From the NCBI GenBank assembly GCA_050181465.1, contig JBFXDD010000002.1, positions 1 to 64,000 on the forward strand: a stretch of 64,000 nucleotides of DNA. The letters are read 5' to 3'. A program made the translations under genes and the position numbers. Below the pieces are notes generated by a model that was not told the origin of the DNA, did not search any database, and was given only the letters and a program-made list of their open reading frames with translations. This DNA is from JACRLW01 sp050181465. Its GTDB lineage: Bacteria > Planctomycetota > UBA1135 > UBA2386. This document shows positions 53,035 to 62,280 of the stretch, piece after piece; position 1 is the first letter of the stretch, and the number at the start of each line of letters is the position of its first letter.

Positions 53035-53097
53035 CCGGGACGATTCGTGAACGCCGACTCCAGATCGCCACGGGCGTTCACGAGTCGTCCGGGCCAG
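53035..53097. repeat. Shortened copy of the 180-bp repeat: arms only (copy B)
   Basis: A 63 bp hairpin is made of CCGGGACGATTCGTGAACGCC (53035-53055) and GGCGTTCACGAGTCGTCCGGG (53073-53093), 19 of 21 bases complementary, followed by CCAG. The 17 bp loop contains AGATCG but all of the middle structure of full copies is absent, so it is an internal deletion derivative. It lies between the divergent kinase and DUF4256 genes. Confidence 0.8.
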
Positions 53098-53152
53098 GAC
53101 TCTCGCCATCGTCGACCCTACGATTCGAACCGCGAGCCCGACGCCGCACGCC

Positions 53153-53698
53153 ATGAACCCACGACGACGCACCGAGTTGTTCGAGATCCTGGAGGCGCGC
53201 TTCGAGAAGCACCGGCAGCGCCACGCGGCGTTGAACTGGGCTTTCGTGCGAGATCGACTTGCCGCCCGCGCGAAGGCCGTGCTCGCCCTCGATGCCATGG
53301 AGGCCAGCGGCGGCGAGCCCGATGTGATCAGGAGCGACGAGGGTTCGGGCGAGATCATCTTCTGTGACTGCGCCGCCGAGAGTCCGATCGGTCGTCGAAG
53401 CCTTTGCTACGACGACGCGGCGCTGGCCGCGCGCAAGGCGAACCCGCCGAGTGGATCCGCACTGGCGATGACGGTCGCGATGGGGATCGAGTTGTTGGAC
53501 GAGGACCAATATCGCTACCTGCAGACCCTGGGGCAGTTCGACCGGAAGACATCGAGCTGGGTGCGAACCCCCGAGGACGTGCGCAGTCGCGGCGGCGCCT
53601 TGTTCTGCGATCGGCGCTATGGGCGCGTCTTCACCTATCACAACGGTGCCGAGTCGTACTTCGCTGCGCGCGGGTTTCGCGGGCTGATCCGCGTCTGA
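53153..53698 (+). CDS. DUF4256 family protein
   Basis: This 181-residue cytoplasmic protein belongs to DUF4256, a family of unknown function. It keeps the family's closing motif GGALFCDRRYGRVFTYHNGA followed by ESYFAARGFRG. A TACGAT -10-like hexamer sits about 28 nt before ATG 53153, so it has its own promoter next to repeat copy B. There is no catalytic motif to suggest an activity. Confidence 0.8.
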   Translation: MNPRRRTELFEILEARFEKHRQRHAALNWAFVRDRLAARAKAVLALDAMEASGGEPDVIRSDEGSGEIIFCDCAAESPIGRRSLCYDDAALAARKANPPSGSALAMTVAMGIELLDEDQYRYLQTLGQFDRKTSSWVRTPEDVRSRGGALFCDRRYGRVFTYHNGAESYFAARGFRGLIRV

Positions 53699-53851
53699 TC
53701 CGCGAGTGCGGGCAGGCCGGAGCCGGGGCCGCCGTGTGCGCGGGGAATTTTCGCGGAGAAGTCGCCGCGAGGCGCCAAGGACCGCCAAAGCTCAGGTTCC
53801 GAGCCGGCATCGCGCCGGGGCGGAGCCGACTGGCGCAGACCTTTGGCTCCC

Positions 53852-56344
53852 ATGATCCGCAACCTCTCTCTGTCCTCTCTTTGCGCTCTCGGCCTGGCCT
53901 GGTCCATGGCAGCGCAGGTTCCCATTTCCGGTTCGCTCGTCGACGGCAGTGGCGGACCGCTCCAAAGCGGCGTCGTCTACCACGCGTCCGGCACGATCAA
54001 CGTGCCCGCGGGGGGCACGCTCACGGTGCAGCCGGGTGCGATCGTCAAGCTCGCATCGGGCGCGTTCGTGCAGATCAGCGGGCGCCTCTTGGTCAACGGC
54101 AGTCTCTCGCAGCCGGTGATCTTCACGGACCTGGACGACGACTCAGCCGGTGGTGACACCAACGGCAACGGCGCCGTGCCGCCGACGGCCGGTCGCTACG
54201 GGTCCTTGGTCGTGAACGACGGCGGTGAACTGCGCGGCAGCCAGTTGATCGTGCGCTACGCCGGCTTCGCTTCCACTGCGTCGATCCAGCCCAGCGGCGG
54301 CGGGACGATCGACCTCGACGGCGGTCAGATCACCGACAGCCCGGCGATCGCCGGGATTCGCCCGCTCGGCGGACTGCCGCAACTGAACGTGCGACGCATG
54401 CACTTCGCGCGCCTGGGTCGTCCGGTTGCCAACGTGTCGTGGCTCGCGGTGCCGGGATTCCTCGACAACACGGCCGCCGACAACGCGGTGCACGACGTCT
54501 TGGAACTGCGTTCGATCGAGTCGGTGGTCGGGGCGAGCCTCACGATCACTTCGCGCAACACGATCTCGCGAGTCCTCTTCGCCGACGGCGTGTCGTTCGA
54601 CGCGACGAGTTCGGTGACCTTCGAAGCGGGCGTGATCCTGAAGATCCAAGGTTCGAACAGCGCGTTCCTGCCGAGCAACGCGTTCGTCTGTGACGGCACG
54701 CTCCACTGTCGCGGGACCGCCGCGTCACCGGTGGTGTTCACGTCCTTCGCGGACGACGCCTTCGGCGGCGACTCCAACAAGAACGGCGCGATTCCTGCCA
54801 CTGCCGGAGGTTGGCGGTTCCTGACTCTCGGCGGCAACGCTGCCAACAGCCGACTCGAGCACTTGATGGTGCGCTTCGCCGGCTCGCAGGGTCCGGCGAT
54901 CCAAGTCGCCTGCAATGCGAGCTTGTTCGACTGCACTGCGTTCCGGGCGCTGAACACCGGTCTCTCACTGATGGATCTCGCCGTGCAGCCGACCGTGCAT
55001 CGCATGACGTTGGACGGTTGCGGGATCACACCGATCGGCGGCTTGCGCTGGTCCTCGATGCGTAACTTCCGAGACGTGCACATCACGAACTGCGCCGCGA
55101 ACCGGATGGTGATCACGTCGCCGATCGTCGACCCGAACACGGTGGTGGAGGCGCACACGTTGCACCGCCGTACGGTCGTGGCCGATGTCGTCCCCGATCT
55201 CATCGGAAACGCCTCGCTGGAATTCCGCGAAGGCGTGATCGTCAAGTGGCGCACCGGCGTGCCGGTGGTGGTGTCGAACGGACGCATGGCGGCACTCGGA
55301 ACCGCGGCCGCACCGGTGGTGATGACCTCCTGGGTCGACGACACCTTCGGCGGGGACAGCGACGATGCCGGGCCGACGGTCGGCCAAGCCGGCCAGTGGC
55401 ACGGACTCCAGACCTACGGCACCGCCACGCAGGTGCTCGAGCATCTCCGCTTGCGTTGTGCCGGCAGTCAGTTCCATCCGGCGATTCTCGTGGGCAATCC
55501 CGGTGCCCGGTTGCGCGCCCTGCATGTCGACTCCTGCGCCGGTACCGGGATCGAGGTGCACGTCGCTGGCGCTCCCGTCGCCAACTGCTGTGTTCACGAC
55601 TGTCGCACCGGGATCGATCTCACGAACTCGCCTGCGAGCGTGATCCACTCCACCGTCGTGGCCTGTTCGCAGTTCGGAATGCGAGCGAGTTCCGGGTATG
55701 CCGGCGTCATCGCCAACTCGATCGCCTGGGGCAACTCGCTCGACTTCCACGAGGTTCCGGCAGGTCGCCTGCTGAGTTCGAACGGATCGCCGACGCACGC
55801 GGGTTCGAACGGCAATCTGTTCGCCGATCCGCAGTTCGTCGACCTGCCCAACCGAGACCTTCGGTTGCGCTCGACTTCGCCATGCCTCGAGATCGCCGAT
55901 GCCGGGATCGCCGATCTTCTTCGCACGGACTTCGCCGAAGCTTCCCGTCGCACGGATGCGTTCCTCACCGGCAACCCGCGACCGGACATGGGCTGCCACG
56001 AACGACATCCCTTCGACCTCGAAGTCGCCGGCACTGCCGAATTGGGTGAGTCGCTGCACTTCACCTTCCGCGGTTCACCCGGTGGCGTCGGCCCGCTGTT
56101 GTTCAGCTTCGGTGGGGAAGACGGGTTCTACGTGTCGGCCTACGGTCACCTGCTGGTCGGCTCTGTGCAGGCGCCGGTGCTGGTCGCCGCCGTCCTGCCG
56201 GTGGGAGTGGGATATCCCCTCGTGGTGCCGCCGACCGCTGCTCTCGTCGGGTTGCCGATCGCTGCACAGGGCCTGGTCTTCGACTCCGGACTGATCGGTC
56301 TCGGCTCCTTCACGCAGCGTTGGCGCGCGCGCGTAGCACCCTGA
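53852..56344 (+). CDS. Secreted parallel beta-helix protein
   Basis: This 830-residue exported protein has a signal peptide MIRNLSLSSLCALGLAWSMA and a body of right-handed beta-helix repeats typical of pectate-lyase-like or adhesion proteins. A unit repeated three times at wide spacing reads PVIFTDLDDDSAGGDTNGNG, PVVFTSFADDAFGGDSNKNG and PVVMTSWVDDTFGGDSDDAG, so the helix may carry an intragenic duplication. No catalytic residues are evident. The last 70 residues, ending GLPIAAQGLVFDSGLIGLGS, match the C-terminal domain found in three other secreted proteins here. MAPMIRN at 53843 is possible, but MIRN at 53852 begins the signal. Confidence 0.8.
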   Translation: MIRNLSLSSLCALGLAWSMAAQVPISGSLVDGSGGPLQSGVVYHASGTINVPAGGTLTVQPGAIVKLASGAFVQISGRLLVNGSLSQPVIFTDLDDDSAGGDTNGNGAVPPTAGRYGSLVVNDGGELRGSQLIVRYAGFASTASIQPSGGGTIDLDGGQITDSPAIAGIRPLGGLPQLNVRRMHFARLGRPVANVSWLAVPGFLDNTAADNAVHDVLELRSIESVVGASLTITSRNTISRVLFADGVSFDATSSVTFEAGVILKIQGSNSAFLPSNAFVCDGTLHCRGTAASPVVFTSFADDAFGGDSNKNGAIPATAGGWRFLTLGGNAANSRLEHLMVRFAGSQGPAIQVACNASLFDCTAFRALNTGLSLMDLAVQPTVHRMTLDGCGITPIGGLRWSSMRNFRDVHITNCAANRMVITSPIVDPNTVVEAHTLHRRTVVADVVPDLIGNASLEFREGVIVKWRTGVPVVVSNGRMAALGTAAAPVVMTSWVDDTFGGDSDDAGPTVGQAGQWHGLQTYGTATQVLEHLRLRCAGSQFHPAILVGNPGARLRALHVDSCAGTGIEVHVAGAPVANCCVHDCRTGIDLTNSPASVIHSTVVACSQFGMRASSGYAGVIANSIAWGNSLDFHEVPAGRLLSSNGSPTHAGSNGNLFADPQFVDLPNRDLRLRSTSPCLEIADAGIADLLRTDFAEASRRTDAFLTGNPRPDMGCHERHPFDLEVAGTAELGESLHFTFRGSPGGVGPLLFSFGGEDGFYVSAYGHLLVGSVQAPVLVAAVLPVGVGYPLVVPPTAALVGLPIAAQGLVFDSGLIGLGSFTQRWRARVAP

Positions 56345-56371
56345 TCCAGGAGGCAAGCCACCGGCACGCGG

Positions 56372-56377
56372 TATCCT
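56372..56377 (+). promoter_or_regulatory. -10-like TATCCT 6 nt before the sigma factor start
   Basis: TATCCT, then 6 nt and GTG 56384, giving a message that would begin close to the start codon. It also supports GTG 56384 as the start of the sigma factor. Confidence 0.4.
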
Positions 56378-56383
56378 TCCCGC

Positions 56384-56959
56384 GTGCACTCAGGGCTCTC
56401 CACCCACCGCAGCTTGCTCGAGCGGTTGGGTCGCGGCGGCGATCAGGACGCGTGGCGTGAGTTCCACGATCGCTACCACGACCTCATCCGCGGTTTCGCG
56501 CGACGCAACGGACTGCAACCCGTCGATGCCGACGATCTCGCCCAGGAGGTGCTCATGGCGCTGCACGCCGCTCTTCCGAGTTTCGACTACGACCCCGCGC
56601 GCGGCCGCTTTCGCGGCTTCCTCAAGACCATCGCATTGCGGGCGATCTGGCGCCGCCGGTCATCGGCGAAGCTCGTGGACGACGCAGCGCTCGAGCACCT
56701 CGCCGAGGATGTGGCGATCGACGCCGACTTCGAGCAGGAGTGGCGCAGCTATCACCTGCGGCAGGCGATGGCACGAATCCGCGTCGAGTTCCCTCGCGAT
56801 CACGTCGCGCTCTTCGAGCAACTCGCGATCGAGGGGCGCACCACGGCAGAGGTCGAGCGCGAGAGCTCGGTGCCGGCGGATCGCCTCTATCGCATCAAGT
56901 CGCAGATCCTCGCCCGGTGTCGAGCGTTGATCGCCGCTCAAGTCGCCGAGGAGGGCTAG
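56384..56959 (+). CDS. ECF-like sigma-70 family factor
   Basis: This 191-residue regulator has region 2 (ADDLAQEVLMALHAALPSFD) and a region 4 helix-turn-helix, RTTAEVERESSVPADRLYRI, near the C-terminus. The kinase gene starts 3 bp after its stop, and this fixed pair is common in Planctomycetota, where the kinase is thought to control the sigma factor; that is inference. GTG 56384 gives VHSGLSTHRS. Its targets cannot be predicted from this window. Confidence 0.85.
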   Translation: MHSGLSTHRSLLERLGRGGDQDAWREFHDRYHDLIRGFARRNGLQPVDADDLAQEVLMALHAALPSFDYDPARGRFRGFLKTIALRAIWRRRSSAKLVDDAALEHLAEDVAIDADFEQEWRSYHLRQAMARIRVEFPRDHVALFEQLAIEGRTTAEVERESSVPADRLYRIKSQILARCRALIAAQVAEEG

Positions 56960-56961
56960 CC

Positions 56962-59406
56962 ATGTCAGACACCGAGGTGCCGGTCGAGTCCTGGTTCGCG
57001 AACGACGAATCGGTCGAGGCCGAGTTGCGCCGTACGTTTCGGCCCGCGTCGCTCCCGAGCGGCCTCTTCGGTTACGACGACCTAGTCGAGTTCGCGCGCG
57101 GTGGGCAGGCCACCGTCTATCGGGCACGCCAGCGCTCCACCGGCCGCACGGTCGCGATCAAGGTCTTCTTCGATCGACCGGGGCATGCGGCACCCGAGCA
57201 GCGGCGATTCTTGCGCGAGGTCGAGCTGGTGTCGGCGCTGCGACACCCGTCGATCGTCACCTTGTTCGACGGCGGAGTGACCGACGACGGGAGACCGTTC
57301 CTGGTGATGGAGTTCGTGCGGGGCGTCACGCTCGATCGCGCGCCGCAGGTCGTCGAGTGGCGCAGTGCCGTGGGTGACCCCGAGCGACTTCGCCAACTGC
57401 TGGAACTGTTCGCAGCGATCGTCGACGCCGTGGCGCATGCCCACCTTCACGGTGTCATTCACCGCGACTTGAAGCCGAGCAACGTGCTCGTCGACGAGAG
57501 CGGCCGGCCGCGCGTGCTCGACTTCGGACTCGCTCGCGCAGTCGCCGGGAGTGCGCTCGGCGAATCGACCCTGAGCTTGGACGGCAGCTTCGCCGGGACG
57601 CTCGCCTACGCGAGTCCGGAGCAGGCGAGGGGGGACGGCGCGGACTTGCGATCCGACGTGTACTCGCTGGGCGTGATGCTCTTCGAGTTGCTCGCGGGCA
57701 CGCGGCCGTACGAGCTGCCGAACGACCTGCGCGCCGCGCTCGATCTCGTCGCCGATCCACCCCATCGCAACCTCGCGAGCCTCGTGCCTTCGCTGCCGCA
57801 CGACGTGCACGCTCTCGTGGCCAAGGCCACGGCGAGTTCCCCGCCGCGTCGCTACCAGGGTGCGATCGACTTCCATCGCGACCTTCGCCGACTCCTCGAC
57901 GGCGAGCCGATCGAAGCGCGGGCGGACAGCGCGTGGTACGTGATCGGGCGGCGACTCCAGAAGTGGCGTCGCGCGGTGTTGGTCGCCGCCGCGTTGGTCA
58001 TCGCGCTCGGTAGTGCGCTCGTCGTCAGCCTCGGTGCCTTGCGGGAGGCTCACGAAGCGACACGCAAGCAGAGCGAGGAGTCAGAGCGTCTGACCCGCGC
58101 ACTCGACTGGTTGGTCGCGATGGTGCAGAGCGTCGATCCCGAGATGGAAGGGGAGAACGCACGGCTGGTGGACATTCTCGCCCGAACGGCACCCGGGCTC
58201 GACGCTGCCTTCGCCGACGATCGGCGTTCGCGCATCCTGTTGCGTGGAAGTCTCGCCCAGGTCTATGAGAAGCTGGGGCGCTGGGAGGAGGCGAAGGTGG
58301 CGTGCGATGCCTGGATCGAGGATCTCGTCGACGAGCACGGCGAGGACCACGTCGCCACCATCGGCGCACGAATCCAAGACCTTCGTCTCGCGTTCCTGCG
58401 CGATCGCACCGCCGATCTCGACCAACCCCTGATCGCCCTGTGCGAGCGATCCGCGGAGGCCCTCGGCCGGGACCACGAACTGAGCATCGAGGCGTCGGAC
58501 CTTCGTGCGCGGAGCTTGCGCGCGCGCCGCAGGCTGGAGGAGGCGCGTGCCATCTGGGATGGACTGCTCGCCGCTGCCGTGGCGTCGAACGACATGACGC
58601 GCGCTGCTCACACGCGCAGCCAACTCGCAGCGGTCGAGTCGATGGCGGGGAACCCGGAGCTGGCGCTCGAACTGCAGCGAGACGCCGTGGCTCGGCTCGA
58701 GTCCGCGCTCGGTCCGGATCACTCGGACACCTGGGCAGCCATCGGCGATCTCGCTTACTACCAGAACCGCCTCGATCGATTGGAGGAGAGCGAAGCTCTG
58801 TTGCAGCGACTGCGGGATCGGGTCATCGCCCGCTTCGGAGAGTCGCATCCGCGCGCGCTGACCGTCAGTGAGCACATCGCGAAGTCGCTGCAGGATCGCG
58901 GTCAACCGGCCGCCGCGGTTCCGCTCTTCGAGCGAGTGCTCGCCCTGCGCACCGAGCGGATGGGGGCACAGCATCGGGATACGCTCGGCACACGGAACAA
59001 CCTGGCGGTTGCGCAGGGCTTGGCCGGCGATCTCTCAGGTGCGGAACTCACTCAGTCGGCTTTGATCGACGCGCTCGACGCGCTTCCCGCACCCGACCAC
59101 TTCGATCATGCGAATGCGCACGCCAATCTCGGCACGATCCGCACGAAGCTGGGGCGATTCGCAGAAGCGATTCAGTCTTACGACCGCTGCCTGTCGATCG
59201 CTGATGCGAAGCTCGGACGTCAGCATCACGACACCGCGACCTTCCGGCTGCTGCGGGGGAGTTGTCTGCGGCGCCTGGAACGTTGGGCCGAAGCTCGTGA
59301 TGAACTCCAAGCCGCGCTGCCGGTGTTGGTGAGCGCTCTCGGCGACACGCATCCCGCCGTCGTCATGGCGCGGCGGGAGTTGGAGTTGCTCGAGAAGGAG
59401 CGGTGA
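56962..59406 (+). CDS. Transmembrane Ser/Thr kinase with TPR region, sigma partner
   Basis: This 814-residue kinase has the nucleotide loop ARGGQATVYRARQ, Lys67 in TVAIKVF, HRDLKPSN with Asp169, and DFG at 187-189. One helix at about 338-358 separates it from an extracytoplasmic tetratricopeptide-like domain of 430 residues with many TPR_10 units. It begins at ATG 56962 after GGAGGGCTAGCC, 3 bp past the sigma stop, so it is translated with it. Compared with the other two kinases, the glycine-rich loop is GGQATV rather than GxGxxG. Its stop abuts the stop of the convergent FAS1 gene with no spacer. Confidence 0.9.
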   Translation: MSDTEVPVESWFANDESVEAELRRTFRPASLPSGLFGYDDLVEFARGGQATVYRARQRSTGRTVAIKVFFDRPGHAAPEQRRFLREVELVSALRHPSIVTLFDGGVTDDGRPFLVMEFVRGVTLDRAPQVVEWRSAVGDPERLRQLLELFAAIVDAVAHAHLHGVIHRDLKPSNVLVDESGRPRVLDFGLARAVAGSALGESTLSLDGSFAGTLAYASPEQARGDGADLRSDVYSLGVMLFELLAGTRPYELPNDLRAALDLVADPPHRNLASLVPSLPHDVHALVAKATASSPPRRYQGAIDFHRDLRRLLDGEPIEARADSAWYVIGRRLQKWRRAVLVAAALVIALGSALVVSLGALREAHEATRKQSEESERLTRALDWLVAMVQSVDPEMEGENARLVDILARTAPGLDAAFADDRRSRILLRGSLAQVYEKLGRWEEAKVACDAWIEDLVDEHGEDHVATIGARIQDLRLAFLRDRTADLDQPLIALCERSAEALGRDHELSIEASDLRARSLRARRRLEEARAIWDGLLAAAVASNDMTRAAHTRSQLAAVESMAGNPELALELQRDAVARLESALGPDHSDTWAAIGDLAYYQNRLDRLEESEALLQRLRDRVIARFGESHPRALTVSEHIAKSLQDRGQPAAAVPLFERVLALRTERMGAQHRDTLGTRNNLAVAQGLAGDLSGAELTQSALIDALDALPAPDHFDHANAHANLGTIRTKLGRFAEAIQSYDRCLSIADAKLGRQHHDTATFRLLRGSCLRRLERWAEARDELQAALPVLVSALGDTHPAVVMARRELELLEKER

Positions 59407-60348
59407 TCACTTCGGCAGCAACACCGAGTCGATCGCGTGGATCACACCGTTCTTGCAACCGATGTCGTTCGCGATCACCTTGGCGGTACCGATGGTGAGC
59501 TGTCCCTTCTCGATGCGCACGGGAAGGTCCTGACCGAGCAGGGTTGGGGCATTCCCGAGACCGATCGCTGACTTGGCATCGACGTTGCCGGCGATGACGT
59601 GCAGCTTGAGGATGGACACCAGCTTCGCCTTGTTCTCCGGGAGCAGCAGGCTCTGCACGGTGCCCTTCGGCAGCTTGGCGAACGCATCGTCGGTCGGAGC
59701 GAGCACGGTGAAGGGACCCTCACCGCACAGCGTGTCGGCGAGTCCGGCGGCCTTGCATGCCGCAAGAAGGGTCGTGAAGTTGCCCGCGTTCGCCGCGGTC
59801 GTCACGATGTCGTTCGCATCGGCCGCGGACTTCGGGAGCATGACCGAGTCGATGACGTGCACGATGCCGTTGCTCGCCATCAGATCGGTTGCGATTACGC
59901 GGGCGCCGGCGACCATGACCTGGTCCTTGCCGACCTCGATGGTGAGGTCCTGGCCGAGCAGCGTCGTGAGACGTTCCGCCGCGACGACGTGTTTCGCATC
60001 GAAGCGACCCGGCACGACGTGGTAGGTGAGGACGGCGGTCAGCTTGTCCTTGTTCTCAGGGAGCAGCAGCGACTCGACGGTGCCCTTCGGCAGCTTGGCG
60101 AAGGCGGCGTCGTTCGGCGCGAACACCGTGAGCGGACCTTCCGACTTCAGAGCATCGACCAGGCCGGCCGCTTTCGCTGCGGCGAGAAGAGTCGAGAAGC
60201 CGCCCGCATTCTGAGCGAGACCGACGATGTCGGCGCGCGGATGAGACGCGGGAGCCGGCTCACCGTGCTTCTGCGCCATGGCAGTTCCGAAGGAAAGGGA
60301 CGTGGCGACGAGCGCGGAGATCAGCGTGGTGGGAGTGTTCTTCAGCAT
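59407..60348 (-). CDS. Secreted protein with two FAS1 (fasciclin) domains
   Basis: This 313-residue exported protein has a signal MLKNTPTTLISALVATSLSF, then GTAMAQ. Two tandem FAS1 domains each have the H1 motif (LTVFAPNDAAFAKLP and FTVLAPTDDAFAKLP) and the H2 region ending in HVIDSVMLP or HAIDSVLLP. FAS1 proteins mediate adhesion between cells or to matrix and are common in planctomycetes. The two domains are about 45% identical by eye, suggesting duplication. MLKNTP at 60348 is the start; the frame above it is antisense. The gene is convergent with the kinase with no gap. Confidence 0.9.
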   Translation of the reverse strand: MLKNTPTTLISALVATSLSFGTAMAQKHGEPAPASHPRADIVGLAQNAGGFSTLLAAAKAAGLVDALKSEGPLTVFAPNDAAFAKLPKGTVESLLLPENKDKLTAVLTYHVVPGRFDAKHVVAAERLTTLLGQDLTIEVGKDQVMVAGARVIATDLMASNGIVHVIDSVMLPKSAADANDIVTTAANAGNFTTLLAACKAAGLADTLCGEGPFTVLAPTDDAFAKLPKGTVQSLLLPENKAKLVSILKLHVIAGNVDAKSAIGLGNAPTLLGQDLPVRIEKGQLTIGTAKVIANDIGCKNGVIHAIDSVLLPK

Positions 60349-60561
60349 GGGTAGGACAGAGGCGGATCGAGGAACAAGTCGTGGTAATGCGCAGCTCCTT
60401 GCTGCGTGAGAAGGGTTTCGCCTCCGAGGGGGCGGCTGGATGCAGCCGATTGCGAATCGCGCTCGTGTTCGTTCGTGCATCCACTCCCGCGGAGGACGCG
60501 AAGTCCCCGTCACCTACGCCGCGACTCCGCCTCCGTCCGGCGCAGCCCAACCACCCTAGCC

Positions 60562-62196
60562 ATGAACATCCGTCAATCTTTCTTCACGATTGCTGCCGGC
60601 CTCTCGCTCGCCGGCGCCATGCTCGCGCAAGACGCCCGCCTCTCCGTGCTCCATGGTGTCCCCGGCTTGCCGTCGCCGGTCGACGTGGTCGCCAACGGTG
60701 GCACCCTGTTCTCCTTCGATTACCTCGACAAGCGCGGCCCGCTGAACCTGCCCGCGGGCACCTACAACGTCGAAGTGCGACTCGCGGGCAACCCGATCCT
60801 CTCCGCGAATCTCAATCTCGCGAGCGGGACGTCGTACACGGCCATCGCCCACCTCGATGCGGTGGGCACTCCCCGGCTCAGTCTCTTCACGAACAATGAG
60901 ACCGCGCTCGCGCTGCCGAAGTCTCGCCTGACCGTCCGACACACTGCGCAGGCGCCGGCCGTCGATGTCGTGCTCGAGCAGAACGGTCAACGGGTCGCGA
61001 CGATCCCGAACCTCACCAACCCCAACGAAGCCGTCGCCGATGTGGCCCCCGGCATCTACGCGGCGAGCCTGTTCGTCGCGGGTACGAACACTCGCGCGTT
61101 CGGGCCGGTGTCGTTGGCCGTCGAAGACGGCGTCAGCTACGGAATCCACGCGGTGGGTGACGTCAGCTCCCCGAACTTCGGACTCATCGTGCAGCGCACC
61201 GTGTTGACCGCACGCGTGAGCGTGATCCACGGTGTGCCGGGTCTGCCGTCGCCGGTCGACGTGTTCGCCGGGACCTCGCGTCTCTTCAGCTTCGACTTCG
61301 GCGAGCTCCGTGGTCCCTTGGTGCTCAACCCGGGCACGTATCCGTTGTCCGTACAGCTCGGTGGGAATCCGATCCTCTCCTTGTCGGCGACCGTTGCCGC
61401 GGGAGACAACGTCACCGTGATCGCTCACCTCGATGCGCAGGGGACGCCGCGGCTGTCGGCTTACGCCAACGATGTGTCGCCCGCCAACGGCGGTGCTCGC
61501 CTGACCGCGCGACATCTGGCGGCTGCGCCCCCGGTCGACATCGGCATCGACACGCGTAGTCAGCGCGTGCTCACGCTGTCGGGCGTCGTGAATGGCCAGT
61601 CCGCGACCGCTCCGGTCGGTGCCGGTCTCTACTCCGCGATGATCTTCGACACCACCAGCAGCCTGTCGCTCGGCCCGATTCCGCTGAAGACCGGCGTCGG
61701 GGTTCATCTCCTTGTACATGCGGTCGGCGACCTTGGTGCCGGCACGTTCCGCGCCGTCGTGCAGACGATCGATCTCTTCGATGCGGTGCCCGGCTCGGTG
61801 CAGTCGGCCGTCAGTGGCGTGAGCTGCGGTCCGCAGATCGGGGCGTCGCCGTCGAGCTTCGACTACGGCGAGGAGTTCGCCATCACCGTGAGTGGCGGCG
61901 GGGCGTCCGCCTCGGCCATCCTCAACCTCGGCGACAGCAATCAGTCGCTCGGCAGTCTCGGTCTGCCCTTCGATCTGACCGCACTCGGCGCCCCGGGCTG
62001 CTTCCTGTCGACGAACGTGTGGGTCTCGCATCCCCTGACGCTCGACGCGAGCGGCCAGAGTGCGGTCGGTTTCCTGATCCCGCGCGCCGCCTTCGGCGGA
62101 CTCCCGGACGTCTACTGCCAGTTCTTCGTGCTCGAGCCGAGTGCGAATGCCCTGGGCGTGACGGCCAGCAACGTGCTGCAACTGCGCGCGAACTGA
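60562..62196 (+). CDS. Secreted DUF4397 protein with shared C-terminal domain
   Basis: This 544-residue exported protein has two tandem DUF4397 units, each starting with RLSVLHGVPGLPSPVDV or RVSVIHGVPGLPSPVDV and containing the LRGPLxLxPGTY or KRGPLNLPAGTY loop and AIAHLDA or VIAHLDA. DUF4397 is a beta-sandwich of unknown function on exported proteins. The last 90 residues, from LGAPGCFLSTN to LGVTASNVLQLRAN, are a separate domain also present in the 53852, 29360 and 23880 proteins. The signal is MNIRQSFFTIAAGLSLAGAM, then LAQD. A strong terminator hairpin follows. Confidence 0.88.
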   Translation: MNIRQSFFTIAAGLSLAGAMLAQDARLSVLHGVPGLPSPVDVVANGGTLFSFDYLDKRGPLNLPAGTYNVEVRLAGNPILSANLNLASGTSYTAIAHLDAVGTPRLSLFTNNETALALPKSRLTVRHTAQAPAVDVVLEQNGQRVATIPNLTNPNEAVADVAPGIYAASLFVAGTNTRAFGPVSLAVEDGVSYGIHAVGDVSSPNFGLIVQRTVLTARVSVIHGVPGLPSPVDVFAGTSRLFSFDFGELRGPLVLNPGTYPLSVQLGGNPILSLSATVAAGDNVTVIAHLDAQGTPRLSAYANDVSPANGGARLTARHLAAAPPVDIGIDTRSQRVLTLSGVVNGQSATAPVGAGLYSAMIFDTTSSLSLGPIPLKTGVGVHLLVHAVGDLGAGTFRAVVQTIDLFDAVPGSVQSAVSGVSCGPQIGASPSSFDYGEEFAITVSGGGASASAILNLGDSNQSLGSLGLPFDLTALGAPGCFLSTNVWVSHPLTLDASGQSAVGFLIPRAAFGGLPDVYCQFFVLEPSANALGVTASNVLQLRAN

Positions 62197-62235
62197 GGCT
62201 CTGACCGAGCGACAGCGCGACTGCGCTACTTTGGA

Positions 62236-62271
62236 AGGGACGCTGGCGGCTCAGTTGCCGCCGCGTCCCTT
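62236..62271 (+). terminator. Strong hairpin terminator after the DUF4397 gene
   Basis: AAGGGACGCTGGCGGC (62236-62251 boundary) pairs with GCCGCCGCGTCCCTT (62257-62271), 15 pairs with a single T bulge, loop TCAGTT. A short TCTTG follows. It ends 10 nt before ATG 62281 of the next gene, so that gene must either start on its own downstream promoter or be read through the hairpin. Confidence 0.7.
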
Positions 62272-62280
62272 CTTGCGTTC

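Noticed and set aside
53740..53785. CGCGGAGAAGTCGCCGCGAG-GCGCCAAGGACCGCCAAAG sequence resembling the common gacgccaaggacgccaa type environmental repeat
   Set aside because: Only one degenerate instance is present, so no repeat can be claimed from this window.
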